From Azolla caroliniana (taxonomy: Eukaryota; Polypodiophyta), in the NCBI GenBank assembly GCA_043228905.1, contig JBHGNT010000016.1, forward strand, positions 13,578,001 to 13,642,000: 64,000 nucleotides of DNA. Reading direction: 5' to 3'. Positions 1 to 8,771 of the stretch are shown here, in pieces. Position numbers and translations under genes: made by a program. Positions within the stretch are counted from its first letter, which is position 1. Every line of letters begins with the position of its first letter. Under the pieces are notes generated by a model. It did not search any database and was not told the DNA's origin. It saw only the letters and a program-made list of their open reading frames with translations.

Positions 1-389
1 ACTGAAAGACAACTATCCTCCACAAGGATGCGGTCGTTAGTTCAGCAAAATCCTTGACCATCTTCTCTTAACTGTTTGAACCTAAACGGTTCATCATCGT
101 ATGATGACCCTGCCATTCGAAATCCGTAGGGAATATCAGCAATCATTAGCGTATATTCCTTCTTTGGCACTTTTTGGATCATGCCACCAACATCGCTGCA
201 AATCACGTTGTAGTAAAGATCTTTCGTAATATCCTTTTTGTGGCTAAATTTTTTGAAGGAGCCATCTTCCTCAATTTCGTACACCTTGACTAAGTGTCGA
301 TCCTTTTCTTTTCTAGCTCTCTCGAGATGTGCAAGGAAGGATCTCGGGAAATCGTGTATATCCTTAACTTCTCCTTTGTTTCTTGCCAT
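1..389 (-). pseudogene. Methyltransferase-like segment (motif IV-like), partial at left edge
   Basis: After a short intron ending TTTTATTAG, the frame MARNKGEVKDIHDFP runs into a core with YTLMIADIPYGFRMAG followed by SSYDDEPF. The hydrophobic strand plus ADIPYGF resembles motif IV (D/N/S-P-P-Y/W/F) of amino-methyltransferases acting on adenine N6 or cytosine N4, with Ile in place of the first Pro. Near 62-68 the frame shifts by one base; the new frame reads KDFAELTTASLWRIVVFQ up to base 1, as expected for the next helix and strand of a Rossmann-like methylase. ParB-methylase fusions are known in bacteria and phages. The SAM-binding motif I is not visible, so this is a motif-level suggestion only. 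Confidence 0.35.
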
Positions 390-482
390 GACACGGTTTC
401 TAATAAAAGCAATAAGACATCAAGTATTATTACACAACCTCTACATATGAGGAAAGCTTAATGAAAAAACACCAATACTAAC

Positions 483-621
483 CCAATCCTTGAATGCAAT
501 AAAATACTCGGATAACGCCTTATATGAACACATTAGAGGATAATCCTCGGTCAATTGTTCCCAAATTATACATCCAAGTTGTTTCATCATAACTTCTTGG
601 ATCTTCATGTACACCTTATGA
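483..621 (-). pseudogene. Internal exon of the ParB-like gene
   Basis: A 139-nt open exon lies between acceptor TTTCACAG and donor TGG|GTTAGT, in a phase that joins the exon ending at 698. It encodes a helix-rich segment with YMKIQEVMMKQLGCIIWEQL and ends in FIAFKDW. The short introns on both sides (about 75 and 90 bp) are typical plant sizes. I do not recognise the domain. Confidence 0.45.
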
Positions 622-823
622 CTGTGAAATTAGAAAACGAGATTAGAACTTTCAATTGCACCATATTGAATTCAATATCACTATTTGAAAGACTTACTTA
701 TTGAACTCAGTGACCATTTCTTCAAGGCTTAAATCTTTCGCCACAACCCTTGACAAAACAGACACAAGAAGCTGCTCATCCTTAATACCTTGCATCGCTC
801 TCCATAGAGACAGCTTCACGTCG

Positions 824-1048
824 TCAGCCAATTTTCTTGGCCGCTTGTGACTTTAATTCTAGTTGAGGGTCTACCTTACATTTCTTTTGTTGTTGACCCT
901 TGACCTCCTTATTCTCCCACATTGAGAAGATTTGATCTTGTAGGTCCCATACTTCTCCATCTCTAAAGGGAAGTTGAAACCAGGACTCATATTTCCGAAG
1001 ACCATTGGACTTAACATTATCATCCACCACAATGCCGACTTCATGCAA
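824..1048 (-). pseudogene. Linker segment after the ParB-like domain
   Basis: Seventy-four codons follow in frame with the ParB-like segment after an in-frame TGA. The piece contains YESWFQLPFRDGEVWDLQ and a Gln/Lys-rich stretch, then loses frame. A second frame takes over near 870-840 (KRPRKLADDVKLSLWRAM) and runs to a donor at 698. The frame change without a plausible intron supports decay. No known family is recognised for this part. Confidence 0.4.
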
Positions 1049-1057
1049 GTATTGACG

Positions 1058-1561
1058 TCATAGGCCTGGATGAAGCTTCACACGGAACTTTTGTTTGACG
1101 TCCAAGTACTCATGGTGGAAGAACCTTATATGCTCAATCGATGACATTTTCTGCCTATAGTCATTATCGTTATTGTGGTCCCATGCCAACAACTTTGCCT
1201 CTTCAGTTGTGAGGCCCACATAAATTTTGCACTCGGCATACTTGAAGAAGAAAGTTGTTGGATGTTCTCTCACAAGTTTCCGACGTGCCTCCGCCGAATG
1301 CGATCCACCAATTACAAAGTAATTGTATTGATCATGCTTTCTTATGTCAAATTCTTCAGTGGTTTCACATTCTTTGGGATCCACCATAACAATAAAAGGC
1401 ACAACGGTAGCATGTGGATTAATTTTCATTTTTTTCTTGAGATTTTGAACATGCATTCGGTGTGGCTCTCTAATCTCAAGTGGTCTTCGTCCTGTTTTTT
1501 CATCTACAGAGGGCCGATGGATGTGTGTTATAGGAAAATTAAACCCTTGCCCTTTTCTCAC
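1058..1561 (-). pseudogene. ParB/sulfiredoxin-like domain segment
   Basis: This 167-codon segment has the layout of a ParB N-terminal (ParB/Srx) domain: a leading strand and helix (EIREPHRMHVQNLKKKM), a strand VPFIVMVDPKE, the core loop YNYFVIGGSHSAEARRKL in the place of the ParB 'GxHR..A' box, and a following helix-rich region LLAWDHNNDNDYRQKMSSIEHIRFF. The upstream frame (1810-1571) is continuous with it apart from a TAG at 1571-1573, and the downstream frame (1048-824) apart from a TGA at 1058-1060. Both stops are one C-to-T change away from Gln or Arg. Family assignment is by motif, not by search. Confidence 0.5.
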
Positions 1562-1855
1562 CAGTTTACACTACATTAACTCTCTCTGTATCTTATTCTG
1601 CTCGGATGACAACACATCCGATGCCAGCTCAGCTCCTGGCATCCCCTTAGTGTCCTCATCTTCATTTGAGCTTGGTGAGTCGGAGTCCGACATTTTAGTG
1701 GTCTTCTTTTTTGCTAGTTTTGATTGCACTTTAGATGCCCTTTTCGGGGACTTCACTGGGGAGGGAAAGGGCTCCCTTAGAGTTACATGGCCTTGTATAT
1801 AAGGCCTCAAGGTGACAATAAGGTTTTGTGAGCTTTATAGATCTTTTTTAATAGA

Positions 1856-2315
1856 TTATAGCCCACAAGATTCCTTTACAAGTCGATCTTTAGAAAGGTA
1901 CACTTTACGTACCCCCTTCGAGCACTCTATCATTACAAGAATGTTGGCTGAATCTGAATCTTCGTAGTCAAATCGTAGAATATGGCCATACATAAATGCA
2001 GTGTCATTTTCAAGTTGACCATCGCCCTTCTTCTTTGTTGTATAAAGCACAACTTTTTTCTTGGAGTCGACATATTGCATACACCATTCCTTGTCCGTTA
2101 GATCATGGTCAAGAAGGTTCTCACCACCAATAGCTGCTAACATTTTCTTTTGGCTGACATCATCGGATGGTTGAGGTTTTTTCTCCTTGTTGAAGAGAAG
2201 CTTTTTTCCTCTCTTCATGTTCTGAGGAACTATTAGTTTCTGGGTGTCAATTGGAGAGCCCTGAATCCGGAGCTTTATTTTCTTCACAGGTCGGTCCGAC
2301 AAGTTCTCAAACGAC
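1856..2315 (-). pseudogene. N-terminal exon of the ParB-like gene
   Basis: An open frame of about 150 codons follows an intron acceptor at 2317-2316. It starts SFENLSDRPVKKIKLR, is rich in Lys, Asp and Glu, and contains KEWCMQYVDSKKKVVLY and a segment ILVMIECSKGVRKVYLSKD that reads like a small beta-rich (BAH- or Tudor-like) fold. I recognise no family for it. The frame closes at TAA 1858-1856; either an intron starts shortly before this or there is a frameshift, because the next coding piece (1810-1571) is in a different register. Confidence 0.45.
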
Positions 2316-2842
2316 CTATTTAAGAAAGGACATGCGAAAATATAAGTTAGGTGGTTGCCTAGACTAAGGTTGTATATTAAAATATACATAAGTAGATCAA
2401 GACAAAAACTAGCAGGCGAGTTATGCTAAACTCTAAATATCAATCATACTTTAAGTGAGCATGATATACCTTTATTTGGAATTTAAATCTAGTAAGGGCT
2501 ATTCAACTTTGAAAATTATATATCTTAATAATTATACAAGGATATGTATCATATTGAAGGGTAGGTATGGCTTATATTGATTCCATATCCATATTGTTGA
2601 GAATTCTAATATGATAAACTTAAATTTGGTTTCATAAAGGTAATTCGTGGGTTATTTTCTATTATTTTAAGCTATTATAGGTCATAAAACCTTTTTAAGT
2701 AAGGCCGCTAAATGTTACAAAATGTAGGAAATGTCATTAAAAAAGTTTGAATTGGACATAAAATTGGTATCTTTTCACACATATACCACATTGTTCCCCC
2801 AACAACACAACATTCCTGTTTAAATTTTGTGTTTTATATAGT

Positions 2843-3326
2843 AACTCGATACGATGTATCGAGTTCATGTATAAAACACAAAATTTAAATCGGAACTCGA
2901 TATATGGTAACGAGTTCATGTATAAAACACATACTTTACACAAGAACTCGATACGCTGTATTGAGTTACTATATAAAACACAAAATTTAAACAGGAACTC
3001 AATACGCCGTATCGAGTTCTTGTATGAAACACAAACTTTAAACAGGAACTCGATACGGTGTATCGAGTTCCTATGTAAAACACAAACTCTAAACAGGAAC
3101 TCGATATGTCGTATCGAGTTCCTATATGAAACACAAAATTTAAACAGGAACTCGATACAGCGTATCGAGTTCCTGTATGAAACACAATCTTTAAACAGGA
3201 ACTCGATACGTCGTATCGAGTTTCTATATAAAACACAAACTTTAAATAGGAACTTGATATATCGTATTGAGTTCCTGTTTAAAACACAAACTTTAAGTAG
3301 GAACTCGATACGTCGTATCGAGTTCT
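2843..3326. repeat. Ten-copy 51-bp palindrome array in intron 1 of the ParB-like gene
   Basis: The core AACTCGATAC (or a variant) starts at 2843, 2894, 2945, 2996, 3047, 3098, 3149, 3200, 3251 and 3302, exactly 51 bp apart each time. Each unit is a near-perfect palindrome: arms GGAACTCGATACG and CGTATCGAGTTCC around one central base, in the best copies extended outward by CA and TG. An AT-rich linker like TATAAAACACAAACTTTAAA separates the palindromes. Most differences between copies are in CpG steps (CG to TG or CA). Since 51 is a multiple of three, frames stay open on both strands by chance; these should not be called genes. The regular size is unlike a decaying satellite. Confidence 0.95.
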
Positions 3327-3375
3327 TGTGTGCTAAAACATATTTACAAAAATGTCCGAACTGCCAGGCGCATAC

Positions 3376-3410
3376 CTGGATTCTTGGCGCTTGATTTTTT
3401 TCGAAGACAT
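3376..3410 (-). other. Putative exon 1 of the ParB-like gene
   Basis: A 35-nt open segment begins with ATG at 3410-3408, encodes MSSKKIKRQES plus two bases, and stops at a consensus donor (CAG|GTATGC). It lies about 125 bp downstream of a TATA box, and its phase matches the acceptor at 2316-2317. The lysine-rich run KKIKR echoes VKKIKLR just after the splice. A cDNA would settle it. Confidence 0.5.
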
Positions 3411-3535
3411 GATTCACGTTGTCGATGCTTAGGGGGAGATGACAATTTGGTGTTGCGTGCTATGGGCTCTTTGTGCTCTGTCTGCTCGTGTGCTTTGTTC
3501 TGCGCGTGAGTGATTGAGAAATGAGGAGGTCTTCC

Positions 3536-3543
3536 TATTTATA
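3536..3543 (-). promoter_or_regulatory. TATA box for the ParB-like gene
   Basis: On the minus strand the sequence reads TATAAATA inside CCTATAAATAGG, itself a palindrome. It lies about 125 bp upstream of the proposed ATG at 3410, leaving a pyrimidine- and CA-rich leader of ordinary length. Position and sequence fit a plant core promoter. Confidence 0.55.
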
Positions 3544-3551
3544 GGGATTGA

Positions 3552-3586
3552 CCACAGTGGTTAAAGTAACTACAGTCACTTTAACC
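3552..3586. promoter_or_regulatory. Nested palindromes upstream of the TATA box
   Basis: Two dyads lie just upstream of the minus-strand TATA box: CCACAGTGG (3552-3560), and a 9-bp inverted repeat GGTTAAAGT (3559-3567) with ACTTTAACC (3578-3586). Spacing of 10-45 bp from the TATA box suggests operator-like protein binding, but no factor is known. Confidence 0.4.
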
Positions 3587-3707
3587 AGGGTTGGTAAGCT
3601 TAAGGTTAGTTAGTTAGACATAAGAAAGAGTTAGTTAGTTACTTTATTTAGTACATAATCTTGAATATACCAATCCCTCTCTAATGGATTTGATTTTAAA
3701 TGATGCT

Positions 3708-4003
3708 TATGAATGAATCAATGATTAAATACTCAAACTAACATATTAATGATTATTTTATACTCAAACTAATATACAATGATTTTGAAGGTCATGAAGG
3801 AAACAATGATAAAGGTTCATGAATGAACCAATGATTGAATACTCAAAGCAACATTTTTATGACTCTCTAATGTTTTGTATTAAAGATGGGGCCATGAATG
3901 AACCAATGATTAAAAAGGCTTATATTTAAAATGGTGGGCATGAATGAACCAATGATTAAGAAGTTCTATATTAAATATGGGTGCCATTAATTAACCAATG
4001 ATT
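3708..4003. repeat. Dispersed CATGAATGAACCAATGATT motif repeats
   Basis: Five imperfect copies of a roughly 20-bp motif (CATGAATGAACCAATGATT) start near 3708, 3818, 3893, 3939 and 3983, with an extra weak copy at 3792. AT-rich sequence of 35-110 bp separates them. The copy at 3815-3830 is also a dyad (GGTTCAT, GA, ATGAACC). They lie between the two divergent genes, upstream of the plus-strand ATG at 4333. Confidence 0.6.
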
Positions 4004-4332
4004 TTAACTTTAAACCAACATATATATGGCTTGGTAATGATTGTAATTATATTATACTTCATGGCTAAAGTTAATTTAATTTAAATTATATATTATAGGA
4101 TTAATAAGGTATAAAATATAATGGATTCAACTTTATATTGACTAGTTTAAGTAATTATTAATATGTTGAATAAAATTATTATATTAAAAATAATATCTTT
4201 ATTTATTGTATTAATATAATATTAAATAATATAGACATTATATTGAGGGAGCTTATGTTTAGAGAGGAGCTTATCAGTTTTTTATATTAACCCAAGCACA
4301 TAACTTAAAGAGCTCTGTGTGGACCTTAAGCC
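4004..4332. other. AT-rich leader region, no gene seen
   Basis: This stretch is strongly AT-rich (for example runs such as TTAATATAATATTAAATAAT) and precedes the plus-strand DUF7869-like gene. I see no confident TATA box among the many AT runs and no coding frame. It may hold that gene's promoter and 5' leader. Confidence 0.4.
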
Positions 4333-6716
4333 ATGAGTGAAGACTCACCGTTCTCGATTGAAGAATATTGTTTGTCATCAGACTCTTCATTTTCTACTGA
4401 AGAGTATTATTTGTCGACAGACTCACCATTTTCTATCAAAGAATATTATCTGTCAACAGACTCACCCATTTCTATCGAAGAGTATTGTCTGAGCTCATCT
4501 TCACCTACAACACATGTGAATAATGACACATGTGAAGAGTTCTCTATTGAAGAATACGATATTAATAAAGATACGGAGAATGAAGGTAGTGACAATGAAA
4601 CATCGAATATCATGGGTGACGGTCACAACAAAGAATTGGATTGTAACAAGGTTACACCAACTTCTGAAGAGGTTCCAAGTATGAAAGGTGCAATTGGAAG
4701 ACATGCTATTGGTTGGATGAAAAGTTACATTCAGTTAAATTGTGAAGTAATGCCCACTATAGGTAGGATGCACCTCTTTGATAATTACACACGTTTGGAA
4801 GTTTATGATGTCTATCGATTTGATATGGTGAGCTCACATAATAAATCTGTCACATATAGCCAATTCACAAGATTATGGAGAGCTCGATTTTCAAATGTTA
4901 TCATTCCACGTAAAGTACACATGGGGTATTGCTCCATTTGTGCAAATCTTAAAAGTTTGGCTAAAGGTGCAAAGACATCAATGGAAAAGGATATGAGTAA
5001 GAAGTTACTACAAGAGCATCGTGAGGCACAATCGTTAAAATGAAAGAAGGCGATGCATCATAGAGAGAAGTGTTTGAAGAGGCCCGAATAATACATGTGC
5101 TTAATCATAGATGGCATGGACCAGACAAAGACGTGCTTGCCGCATATGCGGAGGCTCCCCAAAGACGTCAATGATAAGTGCCTTGTTCAAATGCACTTGG
5201 TGGGATGGTTGGCTTATAATAGGTCGGTTGGACCTCATGTCTTCATTACATACCCCAATGTTCACAATGACCCTAACCTAACAGTTACAGTGATTCATCG
5301 AGTTTTGATGTCTTGGGGCCAACTGTTCCCCCTTGTTCTATACATTCAATTCGACAATACTGCTAGAGAGAACAAAAATTCAACTGTGTTTAGCTATCTA
5401 AGTATGTTGGTCAACCAAGGATTGTTTAGAAAAGTAAAAGTTAATTTTCTTTTGGTTGGCCACACACATGATCATATAGATTAGATATTTAGCACATTCT
5501 CTAGATAGTTGTCTTGGCATGATGCTTTGACATTACCAAAGCTATTTGATGTCATTTGTGATGCATATACACCATGCCCAAAAGTGTTATAATTGAAGGA
5601 GGTATATGACTTTAAGAGATATATATCAGATGGGGGTGTTGGGAATGTTAAAGTGCTTGCCCAATTAAACAATATAAGCTTCAATCACATTTTTATGATA
5701 AAGAAAAATGAAATAAGTGGTCTACGGTTTTGTATGCTAAACAATATTCATCTTCTACAACATGGGAACCTGAAGGTGGTTGCCAATTATTACTTTGTAT
5801 GCCGAGTACAATTGTCCATGGAGCTAAACAAATGCCAATTGAGAAGAAAGGACAATTGCATAGTGACCTAGTATTGGAACAAAAACAATTATGGCTCCAA
5901 GTCTTAGAAGGAAAAAAAAAGCATATTGAGGCCGCCAAGAAATGTGCCGCACAACAAGACACATCATGGTGGGATGTATTTTTTAGTGATCAGAAAGGAA
6001 TTATAGACAATTGTGTATTTGGTGATAATTGGAATTTGGAAACGCCATTCACATGGTCGCTACAACATGATCGTGTAAATAAAACTCTGGAGCAACCAGC
6101 AAATGCGATTAATGATAGTTTGGTCCATCCACAACAAAGAGAGATTTATGTGGGACCAAGGATGACCAAAGCAACCGAAGCTAGATGGCAAGGCAATTTG
6201 CAAGAGCTCGCGGTGGGGATGTTGATTGCAATGCCGGCTGATGAGAACTCACATGGCCACCAATTTTGGGTTGGTAAAATTCTAGAAGTGCTAATGCATG
6301 AAATAGGAAACACGATCAAGTCTATAAATGTTCATTGGTACAACACTAGAAGTACAAATGCTTTTACAGGTAAGTATGCATTGGAGATGATTGAATACCC
6401 AACGACAAGGGGAGGTAGGAAGAGGAAGCGAAACATTCGTAACACCTCAACCCTTGATATCTCTGATGTGGATATCATCGTGTATGACTTAACGCTTACA
6501 AAAGCCGGACAATTAAGGAAGTCAACAATAGATATAGTAAAAGAAAAATTACCAGGTCTACAAGGTGGCTCGAGTTGTAGGCAAACGAGATCTGCTACAT
6601 ATAATCTAGAGTCAAACCATTTGGTTTATGACAAAGATAATGCAGTAATTGGTACATTCAAGGATGACGAGGAGGAATCGTCATTGTATATTCGTTATAG
6701 TAGTGATTCTCCGTAA
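4333..6716 (+). pseudogene. DUF7869-like (RNase H-fold, transposase-type) gene, degraded
   Basis: One frame runs from ATG 4333 to about 5730, then shifts by one to a frame ending at 6716. Parts in order: four 13-residue acidic repeats; a segment GWMKSYIQLNCEVMPTIGRMHL; a CxxC (GYCSICANLKS); and the catalytic-looking core with LIIDGMDQTKTCLPH, FDNTARENKNS and VGHTHDHID. These three acidic motifs match my memory of DUF7869 proteins, which resemble DDE/RNase H transposases. The C-terminus has a Tudor/BAH-like stretch (FWVGKILEV ... INVHWYNTRS) and a basic RGGRKRKRN signal. In-frame stops sit at 5041, 5089, 5482, 5506 and 5590, several at positions where Gln would be expected, so this copy is dead. 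No intron is needed. The family name comes from memory and needs a profile search. Confidence 0.6.
4342..4497 (+). repeat. Four 39-bp repeats encoding an acidic SIEEY motif
   Basis: Four in-phase 39-bp units encode variants of DSPFSIEEYCLSS at the N-terminus of the DUF7869-like gene, and a partial fifth motif (FSIEEYD) follows at about 4538. The units differ mostly at third positions, which suggests past selection on the protein rather than a recent expansion. Ser/acidic/Tyr repeats of this kind could be a protein-interaction tail. Confidence 0.8.
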
Positions 6717-7242
6717 AGGAGTGATCATGAATGTATTTTTGGCTATTAAGTGTAACTACATTCCGCTTGTAACAAATCGAGTAATATAAAAGCATGTGTT
6801 TTGAATTCTTATGATTTCTAAAAAATCATTTCCTATAAAATAACATCGGTTGTAAAGTTTGTGATATAAATTGAGCATGTAACTTTTTGAAATTCCTCTT
6901 TTTTTATTTATTTCTAAATCACGAAAATAGTGGATTTTTAACCTTTTTCATAGTATATTTGAACATGTATGAAACTGGTATCAATGTGTTTTGTAAATCA
7001 TTGAAAAAGTACTAAAATTGATCAAAATATTCCTTATCCTTCCATTTATGCGCAATCCTTCCACTTGTGAACGTGAACGTGTTTTTGGCTCGTATAATAG
7101 ACCAACCAATACCAATTTTGCTCGGTACGCTGCATCAGTGCACTGCTAATGGCGATGTTCGATGCGTTAATGAACACGTGGAATGGGCACATCTAGTCTA
7201 GGGGTTGGACAATTGGTGCTTGTGTTACCATTACTTTTAGGT
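6717..7242. other. Non-coding 3' flank of the DUF7869-like gene
   Basis: AT-rich sequence after the stop has no coding frame of note. Candidate poly(A) signals such as AATATAAA (6783-6790) are present. It merges into the first recognisable LTR sequence near 7243. I see no terminal inverted repeat here that would mark the end of a DNA transposon. Confidence 0.4.
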
Positions 7243-7500
7243 GAATCAAGTAGGAGAGGAAGAAAGAGAGAGTTAGAGAAATAATATAATCAAACAAATA
7301 AGTTAGCTCATTTGGGAAGAGGCTCGTGTTTCGAAGTTGGAGTCAAGGGTTCAACGAAAGAAAAGTTGTATCTTGTGATCGACATTGTAACTTTGGTAAA
7401 ATATTGTGTTGTTAATATAAAGCTTGTTCTTATAATACATTTTCACTTCTTAAATCATACATTGTCTCTTATCTCTTATGGATGCTCATCTGTCTCTCAC

Positions 7501-7886
7501 TGTAAAGAATCAAGAGATGGATTCTTGTGAAGCGGAATAGGTGTGAACTGTGTGTGTGTGAGATAGAGAGAGAGAGAGAGACACACACACACACAGAGTA
7601 TACGCAAGGTTAAAAGTCTATTAACAAAGGAGAAAGACTCAACGTTATACAAGGTGGGAGGAGGGTGCTTTATGTAGTCACCCTTTCTCTTCATTAACTA
7701 CAAGGCTCATGGAGCATGGGGAATGTGAAAGCTCATAAGTTATGTGTCATAGAATATGATTCTATGACTCATACTAAATGCTAGAATACAAAGTGGTGAC
7801 ATAATGGTGACTCTTGACCGTTGAGGTGTCGCTTCACTCTCAAGGTGAGTTCACACACTAGAACAAGTTGAGCTTGATTCTCAACA
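7501..7886 (-). repeat. Copia-1 3' LTR
   Basis: This 386-bp terminal repeat begins TGTAAAGAATCAAGAG and ends CTCAACA on the plus strand. It contains a (TG)n(AG)n(AC)n microsatellite near 7548-7597. It matches 12555-12948 almost throughout. Confidence 0.93.
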
Positions 7887-7897
7887 CGCCCCCTCAA
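7887..7897 (-). other. Copia-1 polypurine tract
   Basis: Directly inside the 3' LTR the minus strand reads CTTGAGGGGGCG, a purine-rich tract of the kind that primes plus-strand DNA synthesis. Confidence 0.75.
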
Positions 7898-8114
7898 GGT
7901 CAAGTCGGGTCGGTTTCAGACGATATCCGACATCCGCTTCAATTCACATTCGAGAGTCCACGTCGACTCGCTTTATGCGGAGTTGCGAAATCCGTGCTCT
8001 AGCTTGCGTTGTGCGTAGTTACGAAGTCTGTGCTTCGGCTTGCGTCTTTCTTCGCGGCTTTGCGCGGTAGATCGGCTCTTTGCTGCTACGTTGCGTGGTT
8101 GCGGAATCTATGCG

Positions 8115-8770
8115 TTATTGCGTAGTATCTTCAGTACTCCCCCTCAAGCTTGGCAGGTCAAGGATCGTCAATCCGAGATCGGTCATGAATTGCCATAGCT
8201 CGTCGGCTCCTAAGGCTTTAGTGAAGATGTCAGCCATTTGAAGATTGGAGCTTATGTGTTGTAGGTCGACATTGCCAGCCAGAACGCGCTCTCGGATGAA
8301 GTGATAGTGCACTTCGATGTGCTTTGTCCGCGCGTGGAACACCGGGTTCTGAGCCAGATAGATACTGCTCATGTTGTCACAGTGAAGGGAAGTCGGATCC
8401 TTGATGGGTACACCGAGATCCTTCAAAATCCTCTTGAGCCATACGGCTTCATAGGCAGCTACGGTTGCGCCCCTGTATTCCGCCTCTGTACTCGAAAGAG
8501 CGACGGTGGGCTACTTCTTGCTACTCCAGGATATTGCTTCGCTACCGAGAGAGAAAAAAAATCCGAAGGTTGATCTTCTATCATCTTTGTAGCCGGCCCA
8601 ATCGGCGTCTGTGTACCCCTCGAGTCGTATTGGCATTGCGGTCTTGTAGAGGATGCCGCAATCCATTGTGCCGCTCACGTAGCATAGAACTCACTTAACG
8701 CAATCCAAGTGAGTATCACGCGGTGTTTGCATGAATTGGCTAAGGAGACCGATTGTATAACTGAGATCGG
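8115..8770 (-). pseudogene. Copia-1 RNase H and C-terminal pol
   Basis: The last part of the polyprotein carries the RNase H tail: LHCDNMSSIYLAQNP, then FHARTKHIEVHYHFIRERV and ADIFTKAL, the standard copia ending. The piece just upstream (about 8430-8770) continues the domain in shifted frames. RNase H removes the RNA template after minus-strand synthesis. Frame breaks make it non-functional here. Confidence 0.85.
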
Positions 8771-8771
8771 G

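Larger units (their letters stand above)
1..3410 (-). pseudogene. ParB-like / methyltransferase-like multi-exon gene (degraded, runs off left edge)
   Basis: Reconstructed on the minus strand from pieces whose frames and splice sites fit. Exon 1 is 3410-3376, starting MSSKKIKRQES and ending at CAG|GTATGC. Exon 2 starts at 2315 after TTAAATAG, and the phase fits (AG+G encodes Arg). Next come an acidic/basic linker, a ParB-like domain (about 1561-1058), a basic segment, an exon ending at 698 (AATAA|GTAAGT), an exon 621-483 (after TTTCACAG, ending TGG|GTTAGT), and a last segment reaching base 1 with a methylase-like motif. ParB/sulfiredoxin-fold domains bind or hydrolyse nucleotides and some bind palindromic DNA; a DNA-modifying role is inference. 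In-frame TAG (1571-1573) and TGA (1058-1060), frame breaks near 840-870, 1810-1870 and 62-68 mark this copy as dead. A short lysine-rich N-terminus could be a nuclear signal. Confidence 0.6.

Noticed and set aside
2843-3326. CRISPR array
   Set aside because: Spacing is regular, but the linkers are nearly identical rather than unique spacers, no cas genes are present, and the surroundings are plant nuclear DNA.
2737-3417. Long open frames of 17-residue repeats on both strands across the palindrome array
   Set aside because: They exist because the 51-bp unit is a multiple of three and lacks stops. All frames are low complexity and the array sits inside a plausible intron.
4333-5592. Stop-codon reassignment or U-to-C editing that would rescue TAG/TAA codons
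   Set aside because: TGA, TAG and TAA all occur, along with frameshifts, and the same decay affects unrelated retroelements. U-to-C editing is organellar in plants. Pseudogenisation explains it.
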